Assembly (NCBI RefSeq): GCF_902686445.1
Contig: NC_062217.1
Coordinates: forward strand, 86,547,758 to 86,611,757
DNA length: 64,000 nucleotides
From: Sciurus carolinensis
Taxonomy: Eukaryota > Chordata > Mammalia > Rodentia > Sciuridae
Direction of reading: 5' to 3'
A model generated the notes under the pieces. It did not search any database and had not been told where the DNA came from. It worked only from the letters and a program-made list of their open reading frames with translations. This document shows, piece after piece, positions 43,241-54,798 of this stretch. A program made the position numbers and the translations under genes. Positions within the stretch are counted from its first letter, which is position 1; the number at the start of each line of letters is the position of its first letter.

Positions 43241-43282
43241 AGAAACCTCCTAAAATGGAAAAGTTCAGGACCAGATGGCTTC
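43241..43282 (+). mobile_element. Old L1 RT fragment, left of solo LTR
   Basis: 'gttcaggaccagatggcttc' is the common L1 site for a Pro-Gly-Pro-Asp-Gly-Phe-type stretch. The same copy resumes at 43666. Confidence 0.6.
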
Positions 43283-43665
43283 TGATATGGGCTAAATTAT
43301 GTACCCTCAAAATTCATAGGTTGTAGCCCTAACTCCTGACACCTCAAAATGTGACTGGTTTTGGAGTTAGGATTTTAAAGAGGTTATTAAGTTGAAATGA
43401 GATCAGTAGAGTGAGCTATATGACTTACCATATGACTGGTGTCCTTATAAGAAGAGTTTAGGACTCAGGCATACACAGAGAAAAGACATGAAGACACAAG
43501 GAGAGTAACCATCTCCAAGTCAAGAAGAAAGGCCTCAGAAGGAACCAACCGTGCCCACAGCTTGATCTTATACTTTCATCTTCCACAATTGTGAAAATAT
43601 ATTTTTTTGTTGTTTCAGTTCCCAGTCTATGATTCTTTATTATTGCAGCACTAGCAAACTAAACA
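43283..43665 (+). mobile_element. Solo LTR (MLT1/MaLR type), 5-bp duplication
   Basis: 383 bp starting TG ('tgatatgggctaaattatgt') and ending CA ('gcaaactaaaca'), flanked by 'gcttc' at 43278-43282 and 43666-43670. Internal 'ggtgtccttataagaagagt' and 'gacatgaagacacaaggaga' are typical of this LTR group. The L1 text on each side joins when the LTR is removed. The 5-bp duplication is that of ERVL/MaLR integration. Confidence 0.9.
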
Positions 43666-43884
43666 GCTTCACTATGGATTTTACCAAATATTTAAAGAAT
43701 TAGAACCAATTCTTCTCAAACTCTTCCCAAACAATTAAGGAAAAGTGAATAGTTACTACCTTTTCTATAAGGCCAGTGTTATTCTAGTACCAATGCCAGT
43801 CAAAGACATCACAAGAAAAAAACTACAGGCTAAAATATCCTATGAATATAGGGACAAAAATTTCTCGAAAATGCATTGGCAAAC
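43666..43884 (+). mobile_element. Old L1 RT fragment, right of solo LTR
   Basis: 'agaaccaattcttctcaaac' and 'gtgttattctagtaccaatg' continue the RT region. No open frame. Confidence 0.6.
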
Positions 43885-44100
43885 ATGCCACATATGCACA
43901 GTGGTACACACCTGTAATTCCAGTTAGTTAGGAGACCAAGAAAGGAGGTTTGCAAGTTCAAGGCCAGCCTGGCAAATTATTGAAATCCTTCCTCAAAATT
44001 TAAAAGGAGAAAAAAATGGGTATGGAGTGGGGTGCTGAGAAGAAGCTCAGTGATAGAGCTCTTGCCTAGCATGTACAAAGCCTTGGATTCAGTTCCAAAT
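43885..44100 (+). mobile_element. MEN-type SINE, sense
   Basis: B1 ('tgcacagtggtacacacctg') and ID ('gaagaagctcagtgatagag', 'agccttggattcagttccaa'), with an unusual G-rich linker. Diverged. Confidence 0.8.
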
Positions 44101-44159
44101 ATATTCCTGTGCTGAGATATATATATGGTGGGAGGGGAGAAGAGAGAGAGAAATGGAAT

Positions 44160-45205
44160 CCAGTAGTATATAGAAATGATTATGTATCAGGGCCAAATGA
44201 GATTTATTTCAGGAAGACCAAGATGGCTCCTCAATATACAAAAAGAAAATTTTTTTAATTTTTTTAATTAATTTTTTATGTGTTCTAATTGGTAAACTTT
44301 TTTTTTAAATCATTCAATGTAATACCCATATAATAGGATGAAAAGGGGGAAAGCAATATAATAATCATCATAAGTGATATTCAAAAACCATTTGGAAAAA
44401 ATCAATGAAAAGTCTACAATTAACATCATACTCAGTGATGAAAGACTGAGAGATGTTCCCCCCACCCAATCAGGAAGAAGATAAGGATGTCTGCTCTTGA
44501 TTTGAGAAATAGAAAAACCCATTCTAAAACAGTGTGGCTGAAAAATATAAAGATTGAATTAACATTTGACCCTATCATTCCCTCATGGTAATATATCTAA
44601 AATAATTGAAAACAGGTATTCAAACAAACACTTGCACATGAATTTTCATAATAGTACTGTTCACAAATAAAAGATGGAAACAATAAACTGTCCATTGACA
44701 GATGAATGAATAAACAAAATGTGACATAGTTACACAGTGGAAAATTGAAGTAGTGATACATGCCACAACTTAAATGAACCTTGAAAACATTACACTAAGT
44801 AAAAGAAGTTACAAAAGGTCACTTTTTGTAAGATTTCACCCATAGAAATGTTCAGAATAGGGCAATTTATAGGGCAGAAAGTACATGAGTGGTTGCCAAG
44901 GGTTGAGGGGAAAGAGAAACAGGTGTAAGTGCTAACAGGTACAGGGTTTCCTTTGTGAAGGATGAAAATATCTTGGAACTAGATACAAGTGATGCTCTTA
45001 CACCACTGAGAATGTATTAAATGCCACCAAGTGGGGCTGGGGGTGTAGTTTAGTGGTAGAGCACTGGCCCAGCATGCCTGGGTACAATCCTCAGCACTCC
45101 AAAAAAAAGAGTGAACAAAACCTCTACATGCTAATGAACTATACACTTTAAAATGATTAAAATGATGAACTTTATTTTAATAAACGTAACAATTAAAGAT
45201 CACTA
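44160..45205 (+). mobile_element. Old L1 fragments, sense, RT and 3' end
   Basis: 44160-44520 is RT text ('tcagggccaaatgagattta', 'ccatttggaaaaaatcaatg'). 44560-45030 and 45115-45205 are ORF2 end and 3'UTR ('gtccattgacagatgaatga', 'gaatgtattaaatgccacca'). A short inverted L1 tail-like piece lies near 44252-44305. An ID interrupts at 45033. Confidence 0.6.
45033..45112 (+). mobile_element. ID-type SINE, sense
   Basis: 'gtggggctgggggtgtagtt' and 'ggcccagcatgcctgggtac', with a short A-rich tail. Confidence 0.82.
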
Positions 45206-45493
45206 ATGCATATTGCCTACTTTCCCCCAATAATTGCATTTTGTAAACGTATAACATAATGTCACAATGAAAATATTGGCATACAATGACTTTTTTAAAG
45301 GTGGTTTAAAATTAACATATTTTTTCGTTAACAGTCCTTCAACTCTCTGGAATCTGGACTGTATTAATATGTTTTGTTGGAATCAGAACATCAGTTCTTG
45401 GAAGTACTTTAGCAATCACCTTTTGTAAATAGAGAAAATAGATGTTGTATATTGCCAAGTAAGTGTATGAGGATTTCAAATCCAGGTCTTTCT
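45206..45493. other. Unassigned stretch
   Basis: AT-rich text with no recognised element or ORF. Confidence 0.4.
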
Positions 45494-45682
45494 CAGAAGT
45501 GGTGGTTCACACCTATAATCCCAGTGACTCAGGAGGCTGAGGCAAGAAGGTAATAAGTTCAAGGCCAGTCTCAGCAACTTAATGAGACCCTATGTCAAAA
45601 TAAAAAAATAAAAAGGGCTGGAATATAGCTTGGGAGTAAAACTCCCCCAATTCAATCCCCAGTACCAAAACAAAAACAAAAA
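45494..45682 (+). mobile_element. MEN-type SINE, sense
   Basis: B1 ('gtggtggttcacacctataa') and ID ('gggctggaatatagcttggg', 'caattcaatccccagtacca'). Confidence 0.85.
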
Positions 45683-46241
45683 CCATCAAACCCACGTCTC
45701 TACTGCTCTTCCCTGTACTCAAATAATACCTCCTACTCAAAAACAGTAGACACAGTGCAGCTAAAAGTCCACAACAGTGTCCTTCTGATCACAGTCCAGT
45801 TGTGCGGATACATGAAATAAAGTACAAATTGCTCTGTAGTAAATTTGATGTGCTTAATGAGTGATAGACATTAATTGCTCAACAACATGCAGTGGAAATA
45901 GAGATTATTTTATTTTGAATAACATTTTTTCAAACTTGTTTTTTAAAAATAGCTTTCCATATGTAAATTTTAGTATTTTGTATCAGGCAGTGTTTTTCAG
46001 AATGGGTACCTAAAGTGGATATATTCTTGGATCTTCAAATCTGGCCCAACCTGCTTTTCTAGCCTCAATTTCTAGTCACGACTGACCCTGAGTTTTAGTC
46101 ACATGAAATCACTTACTTTCTATCTCTGAACCTATGCTCCTGTTACTCTTTGTCTAACAAAGAGTTCTCTCTCTTGCAGGTTTACAAGTCCTTCATCCAT
46201 AGTTCCCTCATGTCATCTCTTCTCAGGTTCTACAACCTCCC
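45683..46241. other. Unassigned stretch
   Basis: Low-repeat text, including a C/T-rich part near 46150-46240. No ORF above 60 codons and nothing recognised. Confidence 0.4.
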
Positions 46242-46603
46242 TGTCTTGGTCCATTTTCTCTTGCTATAACAAGATACCTGCAGCTGAGTATGGTGCCAGC
46301 ATCTGCTTGACTCTAGAGAGGGCCTCATGAAAGATGGCATTACAATGGCAGGAGCATGTGTGAGTGGCCAGTAATGCATGCAGAACAGGGAAGTGCCAGG
46401 CTCTTTGATGACAACCCATTCTCTTGGGAACTAGTCCAGTCCCACAAGACCTACATTAATCCTTTCTAAGGATGGAACCCACATGACCTAATTACTTCAC
46501 ATTAAGGTCCTAACTCTTCAAGGTTCTACCACCTTGACACTGCCACCATGGGGACCAAGCCTCTAGCACATGAAACTTCAGGGGACATGTTCAAACCATA
46601 TCA
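46242..46603 (-). mobile_element. MaLR-type LTR, antisense
   Basis: Reads 'tgtcttggtccattttctct', 'gctataacaagatacctgca', 'aggggacatgttcaaaccat' and ends 'atca': an inverted TG...CA LTR of about 362 bp. The duplication is not clear. Confidence 0.75.
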
Positions 46604-46851
46604 ATCTCCTTAGCAAAATGAATAAATGTTCCTATAATGCTTCCATAACCCTTAGGTTATGTGATTTATTTATTTTATGTGTTATTTTTGGTGATATTAT
46701 TTTCTACAATTTGAACTCATTTATATAAAAGGGGAAATGTGTGTGTGTGTGTATAGAAAGAAAGAGAGAGAGATCCAGAGTTGTTTATCAGAATGTTGAT
46801 AATGTTCATATCTGATTGGATGAATGACAGCTAATTTCTAAAAACTATTTA
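46604..46851. other. Unassigned, with short TG and GA repeats
   Basis: Contains a (TG)n run at 46739-46753 and a GA-rich run after it. Otherwise plain text. Confidence 0.45.
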
Positions 46852-49651
46852 TTTTTTTTAATTTATTTTTATTGTAAACAAATGGGATACATGTTGTTTC
46901 TGTTTGTACATGGAGTAACAGCATCCATTTGCATATTCATACATTTACATAGAGTAATGATGTTTGATTCATTCCGTTATTGTTTTCCTTCCCCCCCACC
47001 CCTCCCACCTCTCTTTTCACTCTACACAGTCCCTCCTTCCTCCATTCTTGCCCCCCTCCCACCCCCCATTATGTGTCATCATCCGCTTATCAGTGAGATC
47101 ATTCGTCTTTTGGATTTTTGAGATTGGCTTATCTCACTTAGCATGATATTCTCCAATTTCATCCTTTTGCCTGCAAATGCCATAATTTTATTATTCTTTA
47201 TAGCTGAGTAATATTCCATTGTATATGTATACCACAGTTTCTTTATCCATTCATCAATTGAAGGGCATCTAGGTTGGTTCCATAGTCTGGCTATTGTGAA
47301 TTGAGCAGCTATGAACATTGATGTGGCTGTATCTCTGTAGTATGCTGATTTTAAGTCCTTTGGGTATAGGCCGAGGAGAGGGATAGCTGGGTCAAATGGT
47401 AGGTCCATTCCAAGTTTTCTAAGGAATCTCCACACTGCTTTCCAGAGTGGTTGCACTAATTTGCAGTCCCACCAACAATGTATGAGTGTACCTTTTTCTC
47501 CACATCCTCTCCAACACCTGTTGTTGCTTGTATTCTTGATAATCACCATTCTAATTGGGGTGAGATGGAATCCTAGGGTAGTTTTGATTTGCATTTCTCT
47601 TATTACTAAAGATGGTGAACATTTTTTCATATGTTTGTTGATTGCTTGTAGATCTTCTTCTGTGAAGTGTCTGTTCATATCCTTAGCCAATTTGTTGATT
47701 GGGTTATTTGTATTCTTGGTGTAGAGTTTTTTGAGTTCTTTATACATTCTGGAAATTAGTGCTCTATCTGAAGTATGATTGGCAAAGATATTCTCCCACT
47801 CTGTAGGCTCTCTCTTCGCATTGCTGATAGTTTTCTTTGCTGAGAGAAAACTATTTAGTTTGAATCTATTCCAGTTATTGATTCTTGCTTTTATTGCTTG
47901 TGCTATGGGAGTCCTGTTAAGGAAGTCTGATCCTAAGCCAACAAGGTGAAGATTTGGACCTACTTTTTCTTTTATAAGATGCAGGGTCTCTGGTCTGATT
48001 TCAAGGTCCTTGATCCATTGTGAGTTGATTTTTGTGCAGGGTGAGAAATAGAGGTTTAATTTCATCTGTTGCATATGGATTTCCAGTTTTCCCAGCACCA
48101 TTTGTTGAAGAGGCTATCTTTTCTCCATTGCATAGTTTTGGCATCTTTGTCTAGTATGAGAAAATTGTATTTATTTGGGTTTGTGTCCGTGTCCTCTATT
48201 CTGTACCATTGATCTACCTGTCTATTTTGGTGCCAATACCATGCTGTTTTTGTTACTATTGCTTTGTAGTATAGTTGAAGTTCTGGTATTGCGATACCCC
48301 CTGTTTCATTCTTCCTGCTAAGGATTGCTTTAGCTATTCTGGGTTTCTTATTCTTCCAGATGAATTTCATGATTGTTTGCTCTATTTCTATAAGGTACGT
48401 CATTGGGATTTTAATTGGAATTGCATTGAATTTGTATAGCACTTTTGGTAGTATGGCCATTTTGACAATATTAATTCTTCCTATCCAAGAACATGGGAGA
48501 TCTTTCCATCTTCTAAGGTCTTCCTCAATTTCTTTCTTCAATGTTTTGTAGTTTTCATTGTAGACATCTTTTACCTCTTTGGTTAGATTGATGCCCAAAT
48601 TTTTTTTTTTTTTTTTGAGGCTATTGCAAATGGAGTTGTTTTCCTCATTTCCCTTTCAGCTGTTTCATCACTTGCGTATAAAAATGCTTTAGATTTATGC
48701 GTGTTGATTTTATAACCTGCTATTTTGCTGAATTCATTGATGAGGTCTAGAAGTTTTCTGGAGGAGGTTTTTGGATCCTCTAAATAGAGAATCATGTCAT
48801 CCGCAAATAGTGACAGCTTCAGTTTCTCTTTTCCTATTCGTATCCCTTTAATTTCTTTGGTCTGCCTAATTGCTCTGGCAAGAGTTTCGAGGACAGTGTT
48901 GAATAGAAGTGGTGAAAGAGGACATCCCTGTCTTATTCCCGTTTTTAAAGGGAATGGTTTCAGTTTTTCTCCATTCAGAATGATGTTGGCCATGGGCTTA
49001 GCATAAATAACCTTTACAATGTTCAGGTATGTTCCTACTATCCCTATTTTTTCTAGTGTTTTGAGCATGAAGGGGTGTTGTATTTTGGTGAACGCTTTTT
49101 CTGCATCAATTGAAATAACCATATGATTCTTATCCTTAAGTCTATTGACATGATGGATTACGTTGATTGATTTACAAATGTTGAACCATCCTTGCATTCC
49201 AGGGATGAACCCCACTTGATCGTGGTGCACAATTTTCTTACTATGTTTTTGGATACAGTTTGCCAATATTTTGTTAAGGATCTTTGCATCTATATTCATC
49301 AAGGATATTGGTCTAAAATTTTCTTTCCTTGATGTGTCTTTACCTGGTTTGGGTATGAGGGTGATATTAGCTTCACAGAATGAGTTTGGCAGAGTACCCT
49401 CCTTTTCTATTTCCTGGAATACTTTGAGAAGTATTGGAATGAGTTCTTTGAAGGTCTTGTAGAACTTGGCTGAGAATCTGTCTGGTCCTGGGTTTTTCTT
49501 GGATGGTAGATTTTTAATTGCTACTTCTATTTCATTGCTTGATATTTATCTGTTTAAATCATGTATGTCCTCCTGGTTCAGTTTGGGAGGAGCATATGTC
49601 TCTAGAAATTTGTCAATGTCTTCGGTAGTTTCTATTTTGTTGGAATACAGA
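46852..49651 (-). mobile_element. 5'-truncated young L1, antisense (about 2.8 kb)
   Basis: Inverted A-tail and 3'UTR (46852-47078; C-rich stretch 46990-47060), then a long ORF2 3' part up to 49651, where it is cut and a SINE abuts. It has few disruptions relative to the L1 at 4333-11237, so it is younger. The endonuclease domain is missing, so it cannot move itself. Confidence 0.9.
47079..49640 (-). pseudogene. L1 ORF2 remnant: RT to C-terminus, three frames
   Basis: Three long pieces. 48583-49302 (239 codons from its first Met; the frame is open upstream to about 49550) has RT fingers and palm: '[12 protein letters not shown]' at residues 31-42 and the catalytic FADD at 166-169. One motif-A neighbour is changed (AEKAFT for the usual AEKAFD). 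48062-48598 (178 codons) holds the thumb. 47079-48101 (340 codons) holds the C-terminal half with a C-x3-C-x7-H-x4-C cluster ('[18 protein letters not shown]'). A 16-T run at 48601-48616 breaks the first junction and a frameshift near 48080 breaks the second. A stop lies near 49549. Confidence 0.9.
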
Positions 49652-49654
49652 TTT

Positions 49655-49693
<39 letters not shown>

Positions 49694-49900
49694 TTTTGGT
49701 GCCGGGGATTGAACCCAGGGGTACTTAACCACTGAGCCACATTTACAGTCCTTTTAATTTTTTTATTTAGAGGCAGGGTCTCGCTAAGTCACTTAGGCCT
49801 CACTAAATTGCTGAGGCTAGCTTTGAACTTTCAATCCTCCCACCACAGTCTCCCGAGCCACAGGGATTAAATGTGTGTGCTACTATGTGTGTCTGGCTCT
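49652..49900 (-). mobile_element. MEN-type SINE with (ATTT)n tail, antisense
   Basis: An ATTT repeat of about 11 units (49652-49697), inverted ID ('ggtgccggggattgaaccca') and inverted B1 ('gaggcagggtctcgctaagt'). Confidence 0.88.
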
Positions 49901-49914
49901 AAAAAAATATTATA

Positions 49915-49945
49915 AAAATATAATATATATATGTATATCTATATA

Positions 49946-49987
<42 letters not shown>
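49915..49987. repeat. (TA)n microsatellite
   Basis: TA-rich run at the tail of the tailed ID that follows, similar to the TA run at 28818. Confidence 0.9.
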
Positions 49988-49991
<4 letters not shown>

Positions 49992-50104
49992 AGTTGTAGG
50001 TGGAACCAATACCTTTTTTTTTTTTAATGTGATGCTGAGGATTGTATCCAGGGCCTCATGTGTGTTAGGCGAGTACACTACCACTGAGTCACAACCCCAG
50101 CCCT
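49988..50104 (-). mobile_element. ID SINE with long 3' tail, antisense
   Basis: Tail 'agttgtaggtggaaccaata', then inverted ID ('gtgatgctgaggattgtatc', 'actgagtcacaaccccagcc'). Confidence 0.88.
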
Positions 50105-50865
50105 AAAACAATAATATTTTTAAAGGAATCACTGTTATTAAAAAAAAAAAACTACTAGAAAAAAATAATAAAAGTAGCAACCAGAGAATAAATTCATTAG
50201 GGACAAAATACACAGAGAAGAACAATTTCTAAATGATTTTGCAGTTAACAGATTTAATTGGTAAAAATTTGATTAAAAAAAAAAAGTTAAGCATATTGGT
50301 AGATGCCATAAAGATTCACCAGTCCTAAACTATTTCTCAGTGTCTGTCTGATGCAGGGTAGTAGAACTGGCCAAGGGGTGATTTCCCCATGGATTCCAAT
50401 AAAACATCAAAATAAATCACTGGTATAGATTTGATATTGACTTGGCAGCAATGTCATAAAGTTGATTCAAATAAAATATGTTGAACTAAACAAATCCATC
50501 TCTGAGATAAACTCTTTAGTTCTATAAATCTAATCTATAATGCTCAAATATGAGTTGTGAGAATCATGTATAAATCAGCCTCTTCTATGTTGTGAGTACC
50601 CAGTGATCTCTTAAACATGTGTTCTTCTCCATAGCCTATGAGTTCTTCTCTAGGCTTCCAGAACACAGAATGATTTCCCCAATAGGTAAGTCTCATTCAG
50701 ACAGAGACAAAAGCTCCTGTGGCACTAAAAATTCAAACCCCCAAGGAACCTTACCAAACATTATTCTTTTTTTGTTTTCAGTTGTAGTAAATATATAAAG
50801 GGGACTTGGGAGAAGTATATACAAAGCATAAAATTTGCAACTGGAAACTTCTTTCTTTTTTGGTT
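50105..50865. other. Unassigned stretch
   Basis: A-rich start, then plain low-repeat text (50290-50760). No recognised element or gene. Confidence 0.4.
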
Positions 50866-50937
50866 CATTTTATTGAACCCAGGATCTCATGCATGCAAAG
50901 TACACACTCTTACCACTAAGCCACACTCCCAGTCCCT
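50866..50937 (-). mobile_element. ID-type SINE, antisense, diverged
   Basis: 'tattgaacccaggatctcat' and 'ccactaagccacactcccag': an old inverted ID. Confidence 0.7.
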
Positions 50938-50939
50938 AG

Positions 50940-51555
50940 AACCTTTTTAAATTGTTCTTTCGGATCTTTATTTTATTATATTTAATTTTTTTAACCGTAG
51001 TAATAAGCATACACTACAGAATTTCCTATTTTAACCATTTTAACTGTACAGCTCAGTAGCATTAACTTTATTTACCTTATTTTAAAACAGATCTCTATAA
51101 CTTTTTTAAAGTCTAGGCAAGCACTTTACCACTGAACCACAACCCCAGCCCGATCTCTAACTTTTTTATTTTATAAAACTATTCCCATTAAACAAAAACT
51201 TCTCATTCCCTCTTTGTCTCCACCATCCTATTTTCTATCTCTATGAATTGAACTCCTCTAGACACTTCATATCAGTGATATCTTGTGAATTTGTCTTTTT
51301 GTGACTGACTTATTTAACCTATCATAATGTTTTTAAGGTTGATTCATGTTGGAGCATGTTTTTAGTGCTTCTTTCCTTTTATGCCTGAATTAAATTCCAT
51401 TGCATGTATATATCATATTTTGTATATCTATTCTATTGATGGATACTTTTTTTTTCTACCTTTTGGCTATTTTGAAAAATCTGCTATGAACATGAATGTA
51501 TCTTTGAATTCTTGCTTTCCATTCATTTGAAGTAGAATTGCTGAATCATAAGGTA
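50940..51555 (-). mobile_element. Old L1 3' end, antisense
   Basis: 'gtgaatttgtctttttgtga', 'taaattccattgcatgtata' and 'gctatgaacatgaatgtatc' are inverted old L1 ORF2 end and 3'UTR. A 45-bp inverted ID fragment sits at 51108-51152 ('ggcaagcactttaccactga'). Confidence 0.6.
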
Positions 51556-51883
51556 TTTTATGGATTGAAAGTTTCTATTGTTCTGCCTTGAAATTTATAT
51601 ATTGAAACTCTAGCCCCCTGTATGATGGTAGTTGAAGGTGGAGCCTTTGAGAGTAATTAGGTTTAAATTAGGTCATGAAGGAGGGATCCTCATGATAGCA
51701 TTGTAAGAAGAGAAAGATTTTTTTCTCTCTCTCACCATGTATGCACACACCAAGGAAAGACCATGTGAAGATGTAATGAGAAGATATGTGCCTGCAAACC
51801 AAACCTGATTTGTCTATTTTCTTTTGTTGCCTGTGCCTCTGATGCCACATACCGCTCCAATGTAATAAAACTTTTACCACTTT
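51556..51883 (+). mobile_element. MLT1/MaLR-type LTR, sense
   Basis: 'tttatggattgaaagtttct', 'agtaattaggtttaaattag', 'ggatcctcatgatagcattg' and 'ctctcaccatgtatgcacac' follow this LTR pattern. The right end is cut by a SINE. Confidence 0.65.
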
Positions 51884-52037
51884 ACCAGGGGCACTTTACC
51901 ACTGAGCTACACTCCCAGTCCTTTTTATTTTTATTTTGAGACAGGGTCTCACTAAGTTGCTGAGGCTGGTCTCAAACTTGGAATCCTCCTGCGTCAGTCT
52001 CCTGAGTCACTGGGATTACAGGCATGCACCACTGCAA
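51884..52037 (-). mobile_element. MEN-type SINE, antisense
   Basis: Part of an inverted ID ('ccactgagctacactcccag') and a full inverted B1 ('gagacagggtctcactaagt', 'gggattacaggcatgcacca'). Confidence 0.85.
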
Positions 52038-54190
52038 GAAGTTTTACAGTTGTAGATCTTACATTTAGGTCTTTAATTCATTTTTTTCTTTCATTCATTT
52101 TAATTTTATATGGTATGATGTAAGGATTCAGTTGTATTCTTTAACATGTAAATATCAAGTTTTCTCAACAGTTTCTGTTGTTCCCCATTTAGCCCTTTCC
52201 CTCCCAAATGGTCTTGGCACCTTTGTTGAACATTGTTTCACCATATATACACAAGTTTATTTCTGGGATCTCTATTCTATTCCACTGGTCTACATGTCTG
52301 TCTTTATGCCAGTACCAAACTATTTTGCATACTGAAGTTTGGAATAAATTTTCAAATCAGCAATTGTGAGACCTCATATTTTTTTCGAGATTTGTGTGTA
52401 TGTGTGTGACTATTTAGAGTCCATTGACATCCTGTATGAAAAAATTTTCTATTTCTACAAAAACATCATAGGTTTTATTAGGGATTGCATGAAATCTGTA
52501 GGTCACTTTGGGTTGTTTTGATATCTTAAAATTCTAAGTTCTCCAATCTATGAATATGGGCTGTGATGTCTTTCCTTTAATTTGTGTTTCTTCTTTAAAC
52601 TGTTTACCATGTGCCATAAGTTTTGGTATGTTATGCATTTTTTTTTTTTGTATCAAGGACTGAACCCAGAGTGTTTAACCACTGAGCCACATCCCCAGCC
52701 CTTATTATTTTTTATTTTTGAGACAGGGCCTCACTAAATTGCTAAGGCTGGTCTCAAATGTGTGATCCTTCTATCTCAATCTTGTGTCACTGGGATTGTA
52801 GGCATGTGCCACCAGGATAGGTGGTATATTGTACTTTCATTTCATTTGTGTCAGTATATTTTCTAATATCACTTGTGCTTTCTTCCTTGACTCATGGACC
52901 AAAAGTGTGTTATTTAATTCCACATATCTGTGGCATTTCCAATTTTCCTGTTTATTTTTCCATTTCACTGTGATTGGAAAAATACTCTGTATGATTTCAG
53001 TCTTTTAAAACATATTGACTTGTGTTTTGAACTAACTTATCTTTTTGGAGAATTTTCCATGTGCCCTTGAGAAAAATGTGTATTCTGTGTTAGATTCAAT
53101 TGTTCTGTAGCATTGTTCCAGTCTTCTATCTACATTAAAAGTGGAGTGTTGACATTTTCTACTATTATTGAAGAGTTATTTCTCTCTTCAGATCTGTCAA
53201 ATATACTGTTCAGTGGGTATAGAATTCTTATAATTTCACTAATGAATTGACCATTTATACTGTCAAAGTGTGTGTATAGATAGTTCTTACACCTATACGA
53301 TCATTATATACATACATAATATTTATTTAGTTACATATAATATCTTTATTTTTTGTGTCTTTTTCTCTACCTTAAGTTTATTTTGTTTGGTATTAGTATA
53401 GCCACCCTGGTCTCCTTTGATTATTATTTACATGACTTATCTTTTTCCATCCTTTCATTTTCATCCTATGAAGTCTCAAGAATATATTTGTATCCTTTCA
53501 GAAAAAAAAAAAAAACCATTCAGTCATTGATTGGGGACTTAAGTACATTTACTTTTAAATAATCATTGCCATTTTGTTATTTTCAATATATCTTGTATCT
53601 TTGTTTTGTCACTCGTTTCTTCCCACTCTTCCTTCCTTTGTGTTTAGTTAATTTTTTCCCTATTTGCTACTCCCCTAACTCCAGGTAACTACCATTTTAC
53701 TTTCTGTGTCTATAAAGATGACAACTCTGAGTCTCTCATAAGGATGAAATAATACAATATTTGTCCTATCATGTATTTTACTTAATGTAAACATGGTTTA
53801 CTTAATGAAAACATGGTTTCATCCATGTTGTAACATGGATCAAAATTCCCTTCCCTTTTAAGGGCAAATAACCCTCTATTGCATATACTTACCATATTTT
53901 GTTTATTGGCCTATTCACCAATGGATACTTGGGTTGCTTCTGCATTTTAGTTATTGTGAATAACAATGCTACAATAAATGTGAGTGTAAAAATATCTCTT
54001 TGTGTCTCTGCTTTTACTTCCCAGAAGTGGAATCGTTGAATCATATGGTAATTTTACTTTTTTATGTGCTGAGGAACAACCATACTGTTTTCCATAGCTG
54101 CTGCACCATTTTACATTCTTGTCATCAGTGAATAAGAGTTCCAATTTCTCTATATCTACACCAACACTTGCTATTTTCTGATATATTTAT
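52038..54190 (-). mobile_element. Old L1 fragments, antisense, with SINE
   Basis: 52038-52637 is inverted ORF2 ('cacctttgttgaacattgtt', 'aaaaacatcataggttttat'). 52825-53560 is an inverted 5' half ('gatttcttcc' type text: 'cttccttgactcatggacca', 'ttgtgttttgaactaactta'). 53660-54190 is an inverted 3' end ('gaataacaatgctacaataa', 'ccatagctgctgcaccattt'). Possibly two copies. No coding frame. Confidence 0.55.
52638..52824 (-). mobile_element. MEN-type SINE, antisense
   Basis: Poly-T, inverted ID ('gtatcaaggactgaacccag', 'accactgagccacatcccca') and inverted B1 ('gggattgtaggcatgtgcca'). Confidence 0.85.
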
Positions 54191-54325
54191 ATAAAACAAC
54201 GTTTTGGTCAATAACAGACTGCATATATAAGGGAGGTCTTCTACAAACATAATGAAACTGAATTTTTTTTTCTGTCAGTGACATCGTAGCTGTCATACAT
54301 CATAGCACAATGTATTATTCATGGT

Positions 54326-54421
54326 TTTTTTTTTTTTTTTTTTTTGGGTGCTAGGTATCGAACTCAGGGCCTTGTGCTTACAAGGCAAGCACTCTACCAA
54401 CTGAGCTATCTCCCCAGCCCC
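54326..54421 (-). mobile_element. Young ID SINE, antisense
   Basis: Poly-T and well-kept inverted ID ('gggtgctaggtatcgaactc', 'actgagctatctccccagcc'). Inverted relative to the ID at 54626. Confidence 0.92.
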
Positions 54422-54625
54422 TATTCGTGTATTTTTGATGAGCTGATATAAACAAACCTACTGTGCTGCCAGTCATATAAAAGCCTAATACAAACAATTA
54501 TGTACAGTACATAACACTTGATAATGGTAATAAATGACTATGTTACTGGTACATGTATTTATTATACCATACTTTTTATTGTTATATTTTCTACTTATAA
54601 AAACTTTGCTATAAAATATGTGCCA

Positions 54626-54712
54626 GGACTAGGGAGATAGCTCAGTTGGTAGAGCGCTTGCCTCGCAAGCACAAGGTCCTGGGTTCAATCCCCAGCACCG
54701 CAAAAAAATAAA
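54626..54712 (+). mobile_element. Young ID SINE, sense, intact Pol III boxes
   Basis: Close to tRNA-Ala: box A 'tagctcagttgg' at 54638-54649 and box B 'gggttcaatcc' at 54681-54691. Perfect 12-bp duplication 'ataaaatatgtg' at 54611-54622 and 54713-54724. Confidence 0.93.
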
Positions 54713-54798
54713 ATAAAATATGTGTCAAATTACACTATCAGCAACCTCATAATCTTGCATTTACTGCATTTCTTGATTACAGCAAGAGTTCACTTTAG

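Noticed and set aside
47079..48101. 340-codon open frame on the minus strand as a host gene
   Set aside because: It is the C-terminal half of L1 ORF2, with its Cys/His cluster, inside a truncated L1.
54626..54712. tRNA-Ala gene
   Set aside because: It has A and B boxes but lacks proper acceptor pairing with a tRNA 3' end, has an A-rich tail and a target-site duplication. It is an ID SINE.
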